A stretch of 64,000 bases of DNA from NCBI RefSeq assembly GCF_021401245.1, contig NZ_JACBFY010000007.1, positions 1 to 64,000 of the forward strand, given 5' to 3'. The notes below the pieces were generated by a model. That model had not been told where the DNA came from. It did not search any database and saw nothing but the letters and a program-made list of their open reading frames with translations. The position numbers were made by a program, and so were the translations under genes. Within the stretch, counting starts at the first letter, position 1; each line of letters begins with the position of its first letter. Source of the DNA: Pseudacidovorax sp. NFM-22. Its GTDB lineage: Bacteria > Pseudomonadota > Gammaproteobacteria > Burkholderiales > Burkholderiaceae_C. This document shows, one piece after another, positions 1-10,811 of the stretch.

Positions 1-2
1 GC

Positions 3-155
3 CGCGGCAGCCACGTCGGCCGGCCTCGCGCCCTCTCCGACGATCAGCTCGACGCGCTGCTGCTCGAGCTGCAGCACGAGCCCCTGGAACAGGTCGCGCA
101 GCGCATGGGCGTGCATCCGCGCACCTTGCAGCGGTACATGAAGTCCGCCGAATGA
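3..155 (+). CDS. C-terminal end of a helix-turn-helix protein (partial)
   Basis: This reading frame is open from the window edge and ends in TGA at 153-155, so only the last 50 residues are visible. They read as two or three helices ending in a typical helix-turn-helix: a run like LEQVAQRMGVHPRTLQRYMK, in which the second helix would recognise DNA. Such a tail is found in several regulator and recombinase families, so the function cannot be fixed from this fragment. The gene that follows is on the opposite strand and converges on it. Confidence 0.55.
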   Translation, partial: RGSHVGRPRALSDDQLDALLLELQHEPLEQVAQRMGVHPRTLQRYMKSAE

Positions 156-250
156 CCTGTCGGGCCCCGCCGCCGCCCGAGAGCAGGGGCAGCGCCGACG
201 CCACGCCCCCCGATAGGCCGGCGTCGGCCATCAACCGATCGGCGCCGGGC

Positions 251-1642
251 TCAGCGTGCGCCGTCGCCCGCCAGTTCCGCGTAGCGGACCCGCAGCGCCT
301 CCACCGAGGCGGCCTGGCTCGCTTCGTACAGCGCGATCTCGTCGGCGACCGGCGCGCCCAGGGCCTGCTCGAAGGCGGCCTGGGCCGCATTGGCGGCGTA
401 GCTCTTCTGCTCTTCCCCGCCCAGGTTGGACTGGAAGATGCCGGCCGCACTCACGGGCAGGAAGTCTTCGTAGACGATGGGCCGCGCCCCCACGATGCCG
501 TCGCGGCGCAGGGCGGCCAGGTCGAAGGGCGCGCCGCTCGCCGCGCGCGCGGCAAAGCCGGCCTCGTCCGCCACGTGATGACGGAAGAAGGCCAGCGCCT
601 GGTCCAGCAGCACCTCCGGCTCGTCCGGGAAGTCCGCGAAGGCCGCGGCCAGCCGTTGGCCGTAGTCGGCCGCGGCGCTGCCGGCCCCTTCCATCGACCG
701 CACCTGGGCCAGCAGCTGGTCATAGAGCGCGCGGCCCTTGCGGGTGAGCGCCATGCCGCGCTGCTCGATCTCGCCGAAGCGGGCGGTGTGCGAGCCGGCG
801 TCGCCGCCCTGCGTGAAGACGATGGTCTCTTCCAGCGCCTTGAAGCTGGTCTGCCGCAGCAGGATGGGATGGCGGCGGCGCGGCGGACCTTCGACCACGT
901 CCTTGGCGGCCAGGCCGCGGCGCGGCATCTCGGCCTGGGCCGCATCGATGTCGAGCGTGCGCGGCGTCAGATGGTTGATGTGCGGGCCCTTGAACGACAC
1001 CACGTCCGCCACCAGGCGGTGCGCGGCATGCAGCTGGCGGTAGGTGTCGAGGCTCACGGTGGCCTCGCTGTGCCAGCGGAAGGTCTCGGTCACCTCGCGC
1101 ACGAAGGCATCGGCCTGCGCTTCGCTCAGCCCGCCCTCGGACTCGAAGCGCGCCGTGAGTGCCAGGGCCTCGTCCGTGAAGATGCGGCGCTTCGCGAGGA
1201 TGTCGCGCGCCTGCGCGCGCAGGCCCGCGTCGGCGATGAGCTCCAGCCGCAGCAGCGAGGTGAACACACGGAAGGGGTTGAGCCGCAGTGCCTCGTCGCT
1301 CACGGGCCGGAAGGCGGTCGCATGCACGGGCACGCCGGCGACGGAGAGGTCGTAGTAGCCGACCGGGAACATGCCCATCACGCGGAAGATGCGCCGCATG
1401 GTCGCCAGCTCCTCGGGCGTGCCCAGGCGGATGGCGCCGTGGCGCTCCACGTCGAGGCGGTGCAGCTCGCCGGCCTCCGTGAGCGACTGCCGCAGCGCGG
1501 GCTGCGCGTCGAGCGTGGCCTGGTTGATCTGCGCCACGAGTTCGAGCAGGGCGCCGTACTGCGGCACCTCGGTCTTGTACATGGCCGACATGGACTGCGA
1601 GAAGCGGTCGCGGACCTGGTCCGGACTGACGAAGGAGGACAT
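251..1642 (-). CDS. hglS: 2-oxoadipate dioxygenase/decarboxylase (HglS, DUF1338 family)
   Basis: The 463-residue product matches the DUF1338/YdcJ family. Its characterised member, HglS of Pseudomonas putida, is a non-haem iron enzyme that turns 2-oxoadipate into D-2-hydroxyglutarate in D-lysine breakdown. Visible residues fit the known active site: His68 and Arg72 in an HGAIR motif (substrate clamp and metal ligand), His221/His224 in GPHINH, and Glu291/Glu293 in FGEIEQRG. I chose the ATG at 1642 (MSSFVSPDQV) over an upstream in-frame ATG at 1690 because the family begins there and the extra 16 residues look untranslated. It lies downstream of an FAD-linked hydroxy-acid dehydrogenase gene, with a 52-base gap, and is likely co-transcribed with it. 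Confidence 0.88.
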   Translation of the reverse strand: MSSFVSPDQVRDRFSQSMSAMYKTEVPQYGALLELVAQINQATLDAQPALRQSLTEAGELHRLDVERHGAIRLGTPEELATMRRIFRVMGMFPVGYYDLSVAGVPVHATAFRPVSDEALRLNPFRVFTSLLRLELIADAGLRAQARDILAKRRIFTDEALALTARFESEGGLSEAQADAFVREVTETFRWHSEATVSLDTYRQLHAAHRLVADVVSFKGPHINHLTPRTLDIDAAQAEMPRRGLAAKDVVEGPPRRRHPILLRQTSFKALEETIVFTQGGDAGSHTARFGEIEQRGMALTRKGRALYDQLLAQVRSMEGAGSAAADYGQRLAAAFADFPDEPEVLLDQALAFFRHHVADEAGFAARAASGAPFDLAALRRDGIVGARPIVYEDFLPVSAAGIFQSNLGGEEQKSYAANAAQAAFEQALGAPVADEIALYEASQAASVEALRVRYAELAGDGAR

Positions 1643-1694
1643 GGTGGAAGCGTCTGGAAAGCGGGGAATGCGGAAATGCGGAGGGCGCAAGCCC

Positions 1695-3113
<1,419 letters not shown>

Positions 3114-3153
3114 GCGTCGGCGTCGTCCTGCAAAGCGGGGTGGGCGGCGCGGC

Positions 3154-4152
3154 TCACTGCCGGGGAACGCCGGCGTCCTTGATGATGGCGCCCCAGTGGC
3201 GGTACTCGCTGCGGGCGAAGTCGCGGAAGGCCGGACCGGCCAGCGGCTTCACCTCGCCGCCCAGGGCGGTGACGCGCTCCTTGAACTCGGGGCTGGCCGC
3301 GACCTTGAGCGTGGCCTCTTCCAGGCGCTTGACGATGGCGGCCGGCGTGCCCTTGGGGGCCAGCACGCCGTTCCAGGTCGCGGTCACGAAGTTGGCATAG
3401 CCCAGCTCCTTCATCGTGGGCACGTTGGGCAGCACGGGAATGCGCTCGGCCGAGGTCACGGCCAGGGCGCGCAGCTTGCCGCCCTGGATGAAGGGCAGCG
3501 CCGGCGTCACGTTCTCGAAGATGAAGTCGATCTGCCCGCCCAAGAGGTCGGTAAGGGCCAGGGAGCTGCCCTTGTAGGGCACATGCACGAGGTTGAGCTT
3601 GGTGGCGGTCTTGAAGAGTTCGCCGGACAGGTGCACGGTGGAGCCGGTGCCCGGCGAGCCGTAGTTCAGGCCTTCGCGCCTTCCTTTCTCGCTGGCCGCC
3701 AGCTCGGCTACGGTCTTCGGTGCGCCCTTGCTGTCGCTGACGACCAGCACGTTGGGGATGGAGGTGACCATGGCGACGTACTCGTAGTCGTCGAGGTTCT
3801 TCTCGCTCAGGTTCTTGTACAGGCTCTGGTTGATGGCCTGCGTGCCGGCGGTGCCGAACAGCAGCGTGTAGCCATCGGCCGCGGACGTGGCGACGCGGCT
3901 GGCACCGATGGAGCCATTGGCCCCCGACACGTTGTCCACGACCACAGGTTGGCCCAGGCTTTCGGTCAGGCCCTGGCCCACCATGCGGGCCAGGATGTCG
4001 GTGTTGCCGCCGGGCGCGAAGGGCACCACGAGGCGGATCGGCCGGGCGGGGTAGCCGCCCGCCTGCGCCTGGGCCCAGGTGGGCAGCAGAAGGGTGGTGG
4101 CGGCCAGGGCAGCAGCGCCCAGGAAATGCTTGCGCGAGAGGATGCGGGTCAA
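3154..4152 (-). CDS. Bug-family periplasmic solute receptor
   Basis: The 332-residue protein is a TctC/Bug type substrate-binding protein of the tripartite tricarboxylate transporter class: signal peptide ending TWAQAQA, then YPARPIRLVVPFAPGGNTDILAR, the paired GQPVVVDN and ADGYTLL motifs, and HVPYKG. It would bind a carboxylate in the periplasm. The start is set at TTG 4152-4150 (MTRILSRKHFLG), giving a normal signal peptide with GGAG about 10 bases upstream. An upstream in-frame start would add an arginine-rich stretch not typical of the family. No TctA/TctB membrane genes are nearby, as is common for these orphan receptors. It leads the dehydrogenase-hglS operon, so a dicarboxylate such as 2-oxoadipate or glutarate is plausible. 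Confidence 0.85.
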   Translation of the reverse strand: MTRILSRKHFLGAAALAATTLLLPTWAQAQAGGYPARPIRLVVPFAPGGNTDILARMVGQGLTESLGQPVVVDNVSGANGSIGASRVATSAADGYTLLFGTAGTQAINQSLYKNLSEKNLDDYEYVAMVTSIPNVLVVSDSKGAPKTVAELAASEKGRREGLNYGSPGTGSTVHLSGELFKTATKLNLVHVPYKGSSLALTDLLGGQIDFIFENVTPALPFIQGGKLRALAVTSAERIPVLPNVPTMKELGYANFVTATWNGVLAPKGTPAAIVKRLEEATLKVAASPEFKERVTALGGEVKPLAGPAFRDFARSEYRHWGAIIKDAGVPRQ

Positions 4153-4308
4153 AAGAGGGAGTCTCCGTGTTCGGGCCCCATCGGCGGGGCGGAAGCCCCG
4201 TCGGCCGCGGCGCGTCATGCGGGGCATGGCGCCGCGGCGTGCGGGCAGGTCGGGGGCGCATGGTCTTGAAAACCGCACCTTGACGTCAATCAATGTTTTG
4301 GAAGATGG

Positions 4309-4327
4309 TCATTCCGTTTGAGAATGA
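4309..4327. promoter_or_regulatory. candidate LysR box between the hglS operon and its LysR gene
   Basis: TCATTC at 4309-4314 and GAATGA at 4322-4327 form a perfect inverted repeat around a 7-base centre. This is the geometry of LysR boxes (4-base half sites with 7 bases between, T-N11-A). It lies in the 271-base divergent intergenic region, about 100 bases upstream of the LysR start and 155 upstream of the Bug gene. Binding is inferred. Confidence 0.55.
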
Positions 4328-4423
4328 TCCCGGCGATGCCTGCAGGCGTCGCGCTTTTCTTGCGGCCGCTCGGCAGACGAGCCGATGGCTGGCCCGCATC
4401 CCGCCCATCGGTCACGCGCGCTC

Positions 4424-5320
4424 ATGAATTCCCGTAAATATCTTCCATCGATGGGCCTGCTGGTGGCCTTCGAAGCCTGCGCGCGCCTGCAGAAGTTCAC
4501 CGCGGCGGCGCACGAGCTCCATCTGACCCAGAGCGCCATCAGCCGCCAGATCCGCGCGCTCGAAGACGCCGTGGGCGTGGAGCTCTTCACGCGCGACCGC
4601 CAGACGGTGCGGCTCACGCCCGCCGGCGAGATGTACGCCCTGGAGATCCGCGAGGCGCTGCGGACCATCGGCAATGCCACGCTGCAACTGCGAGCCGACC
4701 CGGGGGCCGGCACCCTGACCCTGGCCATCCTGCCGACCGTGGGCACGCGCTGGCTGGCCCCGATGCTGCCCGACTTCATGCGCGCCAACCCCGGCATCAC
4801 GCTCAACCTGGTGACGCGGCTCGACCCTTTCGACCTGGACGCGGAGGGCGTGCATGCGGCGATCCACTACGGGCATGCGCAGTGGCCGCAGGCCGAACTC
4901 GATCTGCTGTTCGGCGAGACCGTCGTGCCGGCCTGCTCGCCCGCCCTCAAGGCGCACTACGGCTTTGCGGCAGCGGCCGACTTGCGGGCCGCGCCGCTGC
5001 TGCACCTGAACTCGCGTCCCCTGGCCTGGGCGGACTGGTTCGCCGCGCAAGGCCTTGCGCCCGGCGACGAGGCGGGCACCCGCATCGACCAGTTCGCCAC
5101 CGTGACCCAGGCCGCTTCGGCGGGGCTGGGCGTGGCCCTGCTGCCCGAGTTCCTGGTCCGCTCGGAGCTCGACCGCGGCGAGCTGGTGCCGGCCGTCGAT
5201 CTGCGCTGCGGCAGCGCCGGCAGCTACTACCTCGCCTGCGCCAGCAGTCAGTTGCGCTATCCGCCGCTGCGGGCGTTCCGCGAGTGGCTCGGACGGCAGG
5301 CGGCGGCGTCGCCGCCCTGA
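4424..5320 (+). CDS. LysR-family regulator (GcvA-like)
   Basis: The 298-residue regulator has an N-terminal winged helix-turn-helix (FTAAAHELHLTQSAISRQIRALEDAVGVELFTR) and an effector-binding domain with two Rossmann-like halves. The opening MNSRKYLPSMGLLVAFEACARLQKF resembles GcvA-type regulators, so the ATG at 4424 is preferred over the one at 4385. It is divergent from the Bug-dehydrogenase-hglS operon and most likely controls that operon and itself. The effector may be a lysine-derived dicarboxylate, but nothing in the sequence shows this. Confidence 0.85.
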   Translation: MNSRKYLPSMGLLVAFEACARLQKFTAAAHELHLTQSAISRQIRALEDAVGVELFTRDRQTVRLTPAGEMYALEIREALRTIGNATLQLRADPGAGTLTLAILPTVGTRWLAPMLPDFMRANPGITLNLVTRLDPFDLDAEGVHAAIHYGHAQWPQAELDLLFGETVVPACSPALKAHYGFAAAADLRAAPLLHLNSRPLAWADWFAAQGLAPGDEAGTRIDQFATVTQAASAGLGVALLPEFLVRSELDRGELVPAVDLRCGSAGSYYLACASSQLRYPPLRAFREWLGRQAAASPP

Positions 5321-5494
5321 GGGACCCGGAATCGCCCATCGCCAGGGGCAGGCACGGCCGCACAGGCCACACGTCGGACATGATCACCGGACTCATGCTG
5401 GACGGTCCTACGCATCTTGGGCGAGAAGGCTCAGGTGATGCCGCATCGGCGGGGGCGATGCTTGGACGCAATGCGACCTCACTTCATCGATTCC

Positions 5495-6085
5495 ATGCGC
5501 CAGTCTTCCACCTCTTTGCTTCCCATCGGTCACCAGCGCGGACGCCGGCTGCTGATGTCGGCCCTGCTTGCCGGCTGCACGGCCCTGACCATGCCGCTGG
5601 CTCATGCCCAGCCCAACAGCAAGGACCCTGACGAGGCCACGCTGCGTGGCGACATGAGCAATGGCGACCGCGTGTTCCTGCGCTCCGCCGGCGGACTCAT
5701 CGTGCGCGACCGCGAGATCGGCAAGCTGGGCCAGCGGCGCTTCCAGAAGCCGGCCCTGCGCGAGTGGGCCGCATCGCTGGAGAAGAAGTCCGACGCGCTC
5801 TACCGCGACATGACGGACTACGCCGAGCGCCACAAGACCAACCTGCCGCTGGACATGTCGGAAGTCTCGCGTCGCCTGGTCGACCGGGTCGCAGAGAGCA
5901 AGGGCGCCACCTTCGACCGCGACATGGTGCGCACCGTCCGGGCACTGCTGGAAGAGCAGGTGCGCGTGTTCACCGACTCGGCAGAGACGGCCGAGCATCA
6001 GGAGGTCGCCGCCCTGGCCCGCCGCGCTGCGGACGACCGCCGCACGCTGTTGCAGGCGCTGGACAAGGTCGCTCCACGCTCCTGA
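5495..6085 (+). CDS. DUF4142 secreted protein
   Basis: The 196-residue product has a signal peptide (hydrophobic run MSALLAGCTALTMPLAHA) followed by a helical ferritin-like DUF4142 domain. This begins at DRVFLRSAGGLIVRDREIGKLG and continues through paired helices up to the C-terminus. The biochemical role of DUF4142 is not established; members often accompany stress or envelope genes. The start is uncertain: ATG 5495 gives a reasonable signal peptide, but ATG 5471 and TTG 5417 are in frame and none has a clear ribosome site. A second DUF4142 gene lies at 30966-31580. A cysteine in the hydrophobic run could also make it a lipoprotein, though the lipobox is poor. Confidence 0.7.
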   Translation: MRQSSTSLLPIGHQRGRRLLMSALLAGCTALTMPLAHAQPNSKDPDEATLRGDMSNGDRVFLRSAGGLIVRDREIGKLGQRRFQKPALREWAASLEKKSDALYRDMTDYAERHKTNLPLDMSEVSRRLVDRVAESKGATFDRDMVRTVRALLEEQVRVFTDSAETAEHQEVAALARRAADDRRTLLQALDKVAPRS

Positions 6086-6156
6086 GATCCCCCGCGTGCC
6101 GACGGGTGGAACCACTGTCGGCACCGCCTTGCCTTCACGCCGGCCGACCGCCCATG

Positions 6157-6188
6157 AAAAAGCCCGGTCGGCCCAAAAGCCGCCGGGC
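6157..6188 (-). terminator. intrinsic terminator reading on the minus strand
   Basis: On the minus strand GCCCGGCGGC, a short TTTTGG loop and GCCGACCGGGC are followed by five T. The stem has one mismatched pair. No T-run follows on the plus strand, so it would mainly stop leftward transcription. The nearest upstream minus-strand gene is the TerC-type gene ending at 7354, so it may catch read-through antisense to the gene at 6308-7372. Confidence 0.55.
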
Positions 6189-6307
6189 GAAGTCGCAGCA
6201 AGGGTGCTGCGAGGAGACCGCTTTCTCCAAGCAGGATCCGGGCCAGCTTCTGCGGGCGCCTCCGGGCCGCCTACAGCGGCCGATGTCCGGCGCCGACGTC
6301 GGGCGAG

Positions 6308-7372
6308 ATGCGCCATGCCCACCATGAGGCGATGCAAGATACCGAGGCGCCCGTGCTGATCGACCGCTCTTCCTCCCGCACCGCGGAACACACGACGAAG
6401 GGCTTAGGCGCGCCCGCGCATCCATCCCGCTGGGCACGGCTGTGGCCCACGGTACGCCGCTGGGCGGTACCTGCACTCGGGCTTCTGGTGCTGGCCATGC
6501 TCATCTCGCATGCACACAAGGTGGACTGGGCCGGCGCCTGGGCGGCGCTCAAGCGCTATCCCGGCACCGTTCTCCTGGAGGCCTCGATCCTGGCGCTGGC
6601 CAGCCACGCGTTGTACGGCTGCTTCGATCTCACCGGACGGCATCACACCCGGCATGGCCTGCCGGTGATGCGGACTTGGGCCATCGCCGTGGCGAGCTAC
6701 GGCTTCAACCTCAACCTGGGCTCCCTGGTCGGCGGGGTGGCGCTGCGCGCGCGGCTCTATGCACGCGACGGGCTGGACGAGACCAAGGTGGGCCAGATCA
6801 TCGCCATGAGCCTGAGCACCAACTGGCTCGGCTACGGGCTCGTCGCGGGCGGCCTCTTTGCGTCGGGCATGCTGGACCTTCCCGATTCGGTGCCGCTGTC
6901 CAACGGCATGCTGCAGGTCATCGGCATCGGGCTGATGCTGCTGCCGGTGGCCTATCTGCTGGCCTGCCTGCGCTGGCACGGCGCCACCTGGAAGGTGCGC
7001 GGCAAGTCGGTCCACCTGCCCACGCCACGCCTCGCCCTGGTGCAGCTGGCACTGTCCACGGGCAACTGGTGCCTGATGGGCACGCTGATGTACCTGTTGC
7101 TGGGCGGCAGCGTGCCCTATGCCCATGTGCTGGGCGTGCTGCTGGCCGCATCGGTGGTGGGCGTGTGCGTGCCGATCCCCGCCGGGCTCGGCGTCCTGGA
7201 GGCTGTGTACCTGGCGTTGCTGTCGGGCACGGTGCCGCAGGGCAAGCTGATGGGCGCGGTGCTGGCCTACCGCGCCCTGTACTACCTGCTGCCGCTGGCC
7301 ATCGCGCTGGGTCTGTACGCGTACCTGGAGAAGACGGCCGACCCGAATGCGGGTCAGGCCGAGGCCACCTGA
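6308..7372 (+). CDS. UPF0104/YbhN-type integral membrane protein (lysylphosphatidylglycerol synthase TM family)
   Basis: The 354-residue protein has a short polar N-terminus and about eight hydrophobic segments starting near residue 50 ([17 protein letters not shown]). It shows family features such as the [24 protein letters not shown] motif and a late [17 protein letters not shown] segment. The family includes the flippase half of MprF and the YbhN proteins, and these proteins act in the inner membrane on phospholipids or related lipids. The catalytic half of MprF is absent. A second ATG at 6332 is an alternative start. Its 3' end overlaps the convergent TerC gene by 19 bases. Confidence 0.75.
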   Translation: MRHAHHEAMQDTEAPVLIDRSSSRTAEHTTKGLGAPAHPSRWARLWPTVRRWAVPALGLLVLAMLISHAHKVDWAGAWAALKRYPGTVLLEASILALASHALYGCFDLTGRHHTRHGLPVMRTWAIAVASYGFNLNLGSLVGGVALRARLYARDGLDETKVGQIIAMSLSTNWLGYGLVAGGLFASGMLDLPDSVPLSNGMLQVIGIGLMLLPVAYLLACLRWHGATWKVRGKSVHLPTPRLALVQLALSTGNWCLMGTLMYLLLGGSVPYAHVLGVLLAASVVGVCVPIPAGLGVLEAVYLALLSGTVPQGKLMGAVLAYRALYYLLPLAIALGLYAYLEKTADPNAGQAEAT

Positions 7373-8931
7373 GCCTGCGTCCCCTCCGCCGCCAGCTCGA
7401 TGCGGACGGCGCGGATGCGCTGGCCCTCCACATCGAGCACCTGCATCTGCCATCCGTCGTGGACGAGCACCTCGCCGGCGGCCGGCATGCGGCCCAGCCG
7501 TGAAAGCAGATAGCCCGCCAACGAGGTGTAGCTGTCGTCCTCGCTGACCAGACCTTCGGTTTCCAGCATGCGTTGCAGCTGATGGATGTCGGCCGTGCCG
7601 GCGACACGCCAGGCGCCGGCCCCCAGGCGCTCGATCTCGGGCGACTCGTCCTCGTCGGGAAACTCGCCCGCGATGGCCTCGAGCACGTCGAAGGGCGTGA
7701 GCAGGCCCTTGAGCAGCCCGTATTCGTCATTGACCAGCACCAGCTGGCCCTTGGCCTTGCGCAGGACGTCGATGGTGTGGGTGACGCTGGCACTCTCCGG
7801 CAAGTAGAGCGGCACACGCATGTGCGCGCCCTGCTCGTCGATGCGGCCCTGCGCCACCAGCGCCGCCAGCAACTCGGTCGCCCGTCCGACGCCGACGACC
7901 TGGTCCAGACTGCCGCGGCACACCGGCAGCAGGCTGTGCGGCGAGCCCAGCAGGCGCTCGCGCACTGCGTCGGGCGACTCCTCGAGATCGATCCAGGACA
8001 CATCCGAACGCGGCGTCATGATGCTGCGCGCCGTGCGCTCCGCGAGGGAAAGCACGCCGCTGACCATGTGGCGCTCCTCCGGCGCAAACGCCGGGGCATC
8101 GGCCCGCGCATGTGCATCGCCATCGGACACGGCGGCCGCCTGCAGGCGCCGGCCGCCACCCAGCAGCCGCAGCACCGACTCGGCCGTGCGCTCGCGCAAG
8201 GGCCGCAGCGCCTGCTGCCGCGCCTGGTTGCGCCGCGCCAATTGGTTGAGCAGCTCGATGAGGATCGAGAAGCCGATGGCCGCATACAGGTAGCCCTTGG
8301 GCAGGTGGAAGCCGAAACCCTCCGCCACCAGGCTGAGGCCGATCATGAGCAGGAAGCTCAGGCACAGCACCACGACCGTGGGATGCGCGTTGACGAAGCG
8401 CGTGAGCGGCTTGGCCGCCAGCAGCATCACGCCGATGGAGATGACGACGGCGGCCATCATCACCGGCAGGTCGTTGACCATGCCGACGGCGGTGATCACG
8501 GCATCGAGCGAGAACACGGCATCGAGCACCACGATCTGCGCGACGACCAGCCAGAAGCCCGCATAGACCGGGTTCGTGGCCACCTGGTGCTCGGCACCTT
8601 CGAGCCGCTCGTGCAGCTCGGAGGTGGCCTTGAACAGCAGGAACAGGCCCCCGAACAGCAGGATCAGGTCGCGCCCCGAAAACGAGAGCGGCCCGAGGGC
8701 GAACAGCGGCCGCGTGAGCGTGACCATCCACGAGATCACCGACAGCAGGCCCAGGCGCATGACCAGCGCGAGCGAGAGGCCGATGACGCGCGCGCGGTCC
8801 CGCTGGTGGGGCGGCAGCTTCTCGGCCAGGATGGCGATGAAGATCAGGTTGTCGATGCCGAGGACGATCTCCAGCACCACCAGCGTGAGCAGGCCGGCCC
8901 AGACGGCCGGGTCGATGAAGAGTTCGATCAT
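7354..8931 (-). CDS. TerC-CBS-CorC_HlyC membrane protein (YoaE/YegH type)
   Basis: The 525-residue protein has three parts. The N-terminal TerC-like membrane domain (about seven helices) includes acidic motifs [13 protein letters not shown] and [16 protein letters not shown] pair of CBS domains follows from about residue 290 ([19 protein letters not shown]). A CorC_HlyC transporter-associated domain ends the chain. This matches E. coli YoaE and YegH in order and length. TerC relatives take part in metal ion (often manganese) export, but the role of this subgroup is not settled. ATG 8931 ([13 protein letters not shown]) is the family-like start. I saw no manganese riboswitch in the 246 bases upstream, which contain nothing else clear. 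Confidence 0.85.
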   Translation of the reverse strand: MIELFIDPAVWAGLLTLVVLEIVLGIDNLIFIAILAEKLPPHQRDRARVIGLSLALVMRLGLLSVISWMVTLTRPLFALGPLSFSGRDLILLFGGLFLLFKATSELHERLEGAEHQVATNPVYAGFWLVVAQIVVLDAVFSLDAVITAVGMVNDLPVMMAAVVISIGVMLLAAKPLTRFVNAHPTVVVLCLSFLLMIGLSLVAEGFGFHLPKGYLYAAIGFSILIELLNQLARRNQARQQALRPLRERTAESVLRLLGGGRRLQAAAVSDGDAHARADAPAFAPEERHMVSGVLSLAERTARSIMTPRSDVSWIDLEESPDAVRERLLGSPHSLLPVCRGSLDQVVGVGRATELLAALVAQGRIDEQGAHMRVPLYLPESASVTHTIDVLRKAKGQLVLVNDEYGLLKGLLTPFDVLEAIAGEFPDEDESPEIERLGAGAWRVAGTADIHQLQRMLETEGLVSEDDSYTSLAGYLLSRLGRMPAAGEVLVHDGWQMQVLDVEGQRIRAVRIELAAEGTQAQVASA

Positions 8932-9177
8932 CGGTGCCCCTGCGCGCCTGGGCAGTGCAGGCATGCCGCATGCAGCGCACCCCTCGGCGAGGTGCGGCAG
9001 GGCGAGGCAGCAGGATCAGGGAAGGCACGCGTGCGTGGCACGCAGCAGCTGGCGAAGGCCAGCCGCGGACTGGGAGGCTCGGAAGAGTCGCTGGTCATCT
9101 CGTGCCAGTCTAGCGAGCGTCCCGGCACGGCCCGCACAAGGCCGGCGCGGCTCAGGGGCTTTGGCGGCGGTGGACGC

Positions 9178-9762
9178 TCAATGCGCTATTCGCGCGCGCC
9201 GCAACGGCAAGGGGCGGCAGCGGTCCTCGTCGCCGGCCAATGGCGCCGAGGCACTATCGCGCACCATCAGCCAGCGACCCTCGACCTTGGAGGCCTGGCC
9301 CGGCGCCATCCACGGCAGGCCCGGTGCCTGCGGCAGGTGTTCGGCCACGAGCAGCGATGGCGACGCAGACGTCGGCATCGTCGCGGCATCGCCGGAGGTA
9401 CGGACATGCACCGGTCCTTCCGGCCACGCCGGCGCCACGTGGTGCAGCCGGCATACCCAGCGCGCGACATTCCTCAGGTGTGGCCGCATGCGCGCACTGG
9501 CCGGCGTGGGATGGGCCAATAGATGCCGGTAGGCCGCACTGTCGAGCACCTCGGCCGAGGCCAGGGCGTACAGCGTGAGGTAGAGCGGCCGCAATGCCGG
9601 CGCCATGGCCGCATAGCGTCGTGCGTCCAGGATCCCGGGCACCGTCAGCCGCTCGGGCACATGCTCGTTGGCATGCCAGTCCTCGTACGCGGCTTCCACT
9701 TCCGGGTCGACGTCGTTCCACAGCGCCAGCAGCGCGCCGGCGCCCGCGAACCCGTCAGCCAT
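9178..9762 (-). CDS. small EthD-like/dimeric barrel protein of unknown function
   Basis: The 194-residue product starts at ATG 9762, which overlaps the end of the upstream dehydrogenase gene by 8 bases, so translation is probably coupled. The early motif LLALWNDVDPEVEAAYEDWHANEHVPERL resembles the ferredoxin-like EthD or DUF4286-type barrels that act as small dimeric enzymes or lyases. The remainder, rich in Pro and Leu, has no motif I recognise. It is the last gene of a Bug-dehydrogenase operon and may take part in the same substrate pathway. The function is unknown. Confidence 0.65.
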   Translation of the reverse strand: MADGFAGAGALLALWNDVDPEVEAAYEDWHANEHVPERLTVPGILDARRYAAMAPALRPLYLTLYALASAEVLDSAAYRHLLAHPTPASARMRPHLRNVARWVCRLHHVAPAWPEGPVHVRTSGDAATMPTSASPSLLVAEHLPQAPGLPWMAPGQASKVEGRWLMVRDSASAPLAGDEDRCRPLPLRRARIAH

Positions 9763-10792
9763 CCGAGGGCTCCGGCGCCAACAGCACCTTGCAGGCCTTC
9801 TTGCCATGCGCCAAGGCAAAACCTTCGGCCGCCTGCGACAGGGGCAGAACATGGCTCACCATCGGCGCGAGCACCGGGGCGAGTTCCTGCATCAGGTCGA
9901 GGGCGAGCGGCCAGTCCGACTCCGGCGGCCGGAAGGAGCCGCGCAGCTGGTGCTGGTTGCGCACCAGGGGCGTGAGGTCCAGCGTCAGCGGGCGGGCATG
10001 GATGCCCGTGACCACGACCACGCCATTGCGGCGCAGCAGCGGCAGCGCCTCCTGGATGGTCTCGGGCACGCCGGTGGCCTCGAACACCACGTCGAAGCGC
10101 TGGCCGTCCATGAACGCAGCGACGCCCTCGGCCAGGCTGCCGCGGGCCACGTCCACCTGCTGGGTGAAGCCCATGCGCTGCAGCGCCTCAAGGCGCACGG
10201 CATCGTCGAAGCCACTGACCACCACCTGCGCCGCGCCGGCCCGCCGCGCCAGTGCGGCGATGCCCTGGCCGATGGTGCCCGGGCCCATCACCAGCACGCG
10301 CGCATCCTTCACGTCGCCGGCGATGCGCAGGGCCTGCATCGAGATGGTGAGCGGCTCCGTCAGCGCGGCCAGTTCGTCGCTCACGCCATCGGGCACGGGC
10401 ACGCAGTTGCGCTCGGGAACGCGCACCCAGGCCGCGAAGGCGCCGTCGCGCGTCATGCCGATGCCGCGGCGCTGCTCGCAGCGGTCGAACTCGCCGGCGG
10501 CGCAGGCCGCGCACACGCCGCAGGTCACCGAAGGCCGCACCACCACGCGGCGGCCGGCGAGCGGCCCGGCCTGTGCCACGCCCACGAACTCGTGGCCGAT
10601 GGTCACGGGCAGCGAGGGTGCGATGAAGGTGTAGCTGGAGGTCCAGTCGTCGACGTGCAGGTCGCTGCCGCAGATGCCGGCGGCGTGCACGCGCACCAGC
10701 ACCTCGCCGTCCCGCACATCGGCGGGCTGTGGCGCGGGCACCTCCACCAGTTCGAGTCCGGCCGCAGCGCGGGTCTTTCTCAGGGCTTGCAT
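9755..10792 (-). CDS. zinc-dependent alcohol dehydrogenase (MDR family)
   Basis: The 345-residue enzyme is a medium-chain dehydrogenase. Catalytic zinc ligands are visible as Cys41 in GICGSD and His67-Glu68 in GHEF. Structural zinc cysteines lie at 91, 94, 97 and 105. The Rossmann domain shows GPGTIGQGIAALARRAGA near residue 170. It should oxidise a secondary alcohol with NAD(P). It most resembles the threonine/sorbitol dehydrogenase-like branch, but the substrate is not evident. It lies between a Bug receptor gene (19-base gap) and a small EthD-like gene (overlapping), which suggests uptake and oxidation of one compound. Confidence 0.85.
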   Translation of the reverse strand: MQALRKTRAAAGLELVEVPAPQPADVRDGEVLVRVHAAGICGSDLHVDDWTSSYTFIAPSLPVTIGHEFVGVAQAGPLAGRRVVVRPSVTCGVCAACAAGEFDRCEQRRGIGMTRDGAFAAWVRVPERNCVPVPDGVSDELAALTEPLTISMQALRIAGDVKDARVLVMGPGTIGQGIAALARRAGAAQVVVSGFDDAVRLEALQRMGFTQQVDVARGSLAEGVAAFMDGQRFDVVFEATGVPETIQEALPLLRRNGVVVVTGIHARPLTLDLTPLVRNQHQLRGSFRPPESDWPLALDLMQELAPVLAPMVSHVLPLSQAAEGFALAHGKKACKVLLAPEPSDG

Positions 10793-10811
10793 GGTCGGGG
10801 GTTCCTTGGCA

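Noticed and set aside
8932..9177. Possible yybP-ykoY manganese riboswitch before the TerC-like gene
   Set aside because: No conserved paired elements or the typical loop sequences were found in the leader; TerC-CBS genes often lack it.
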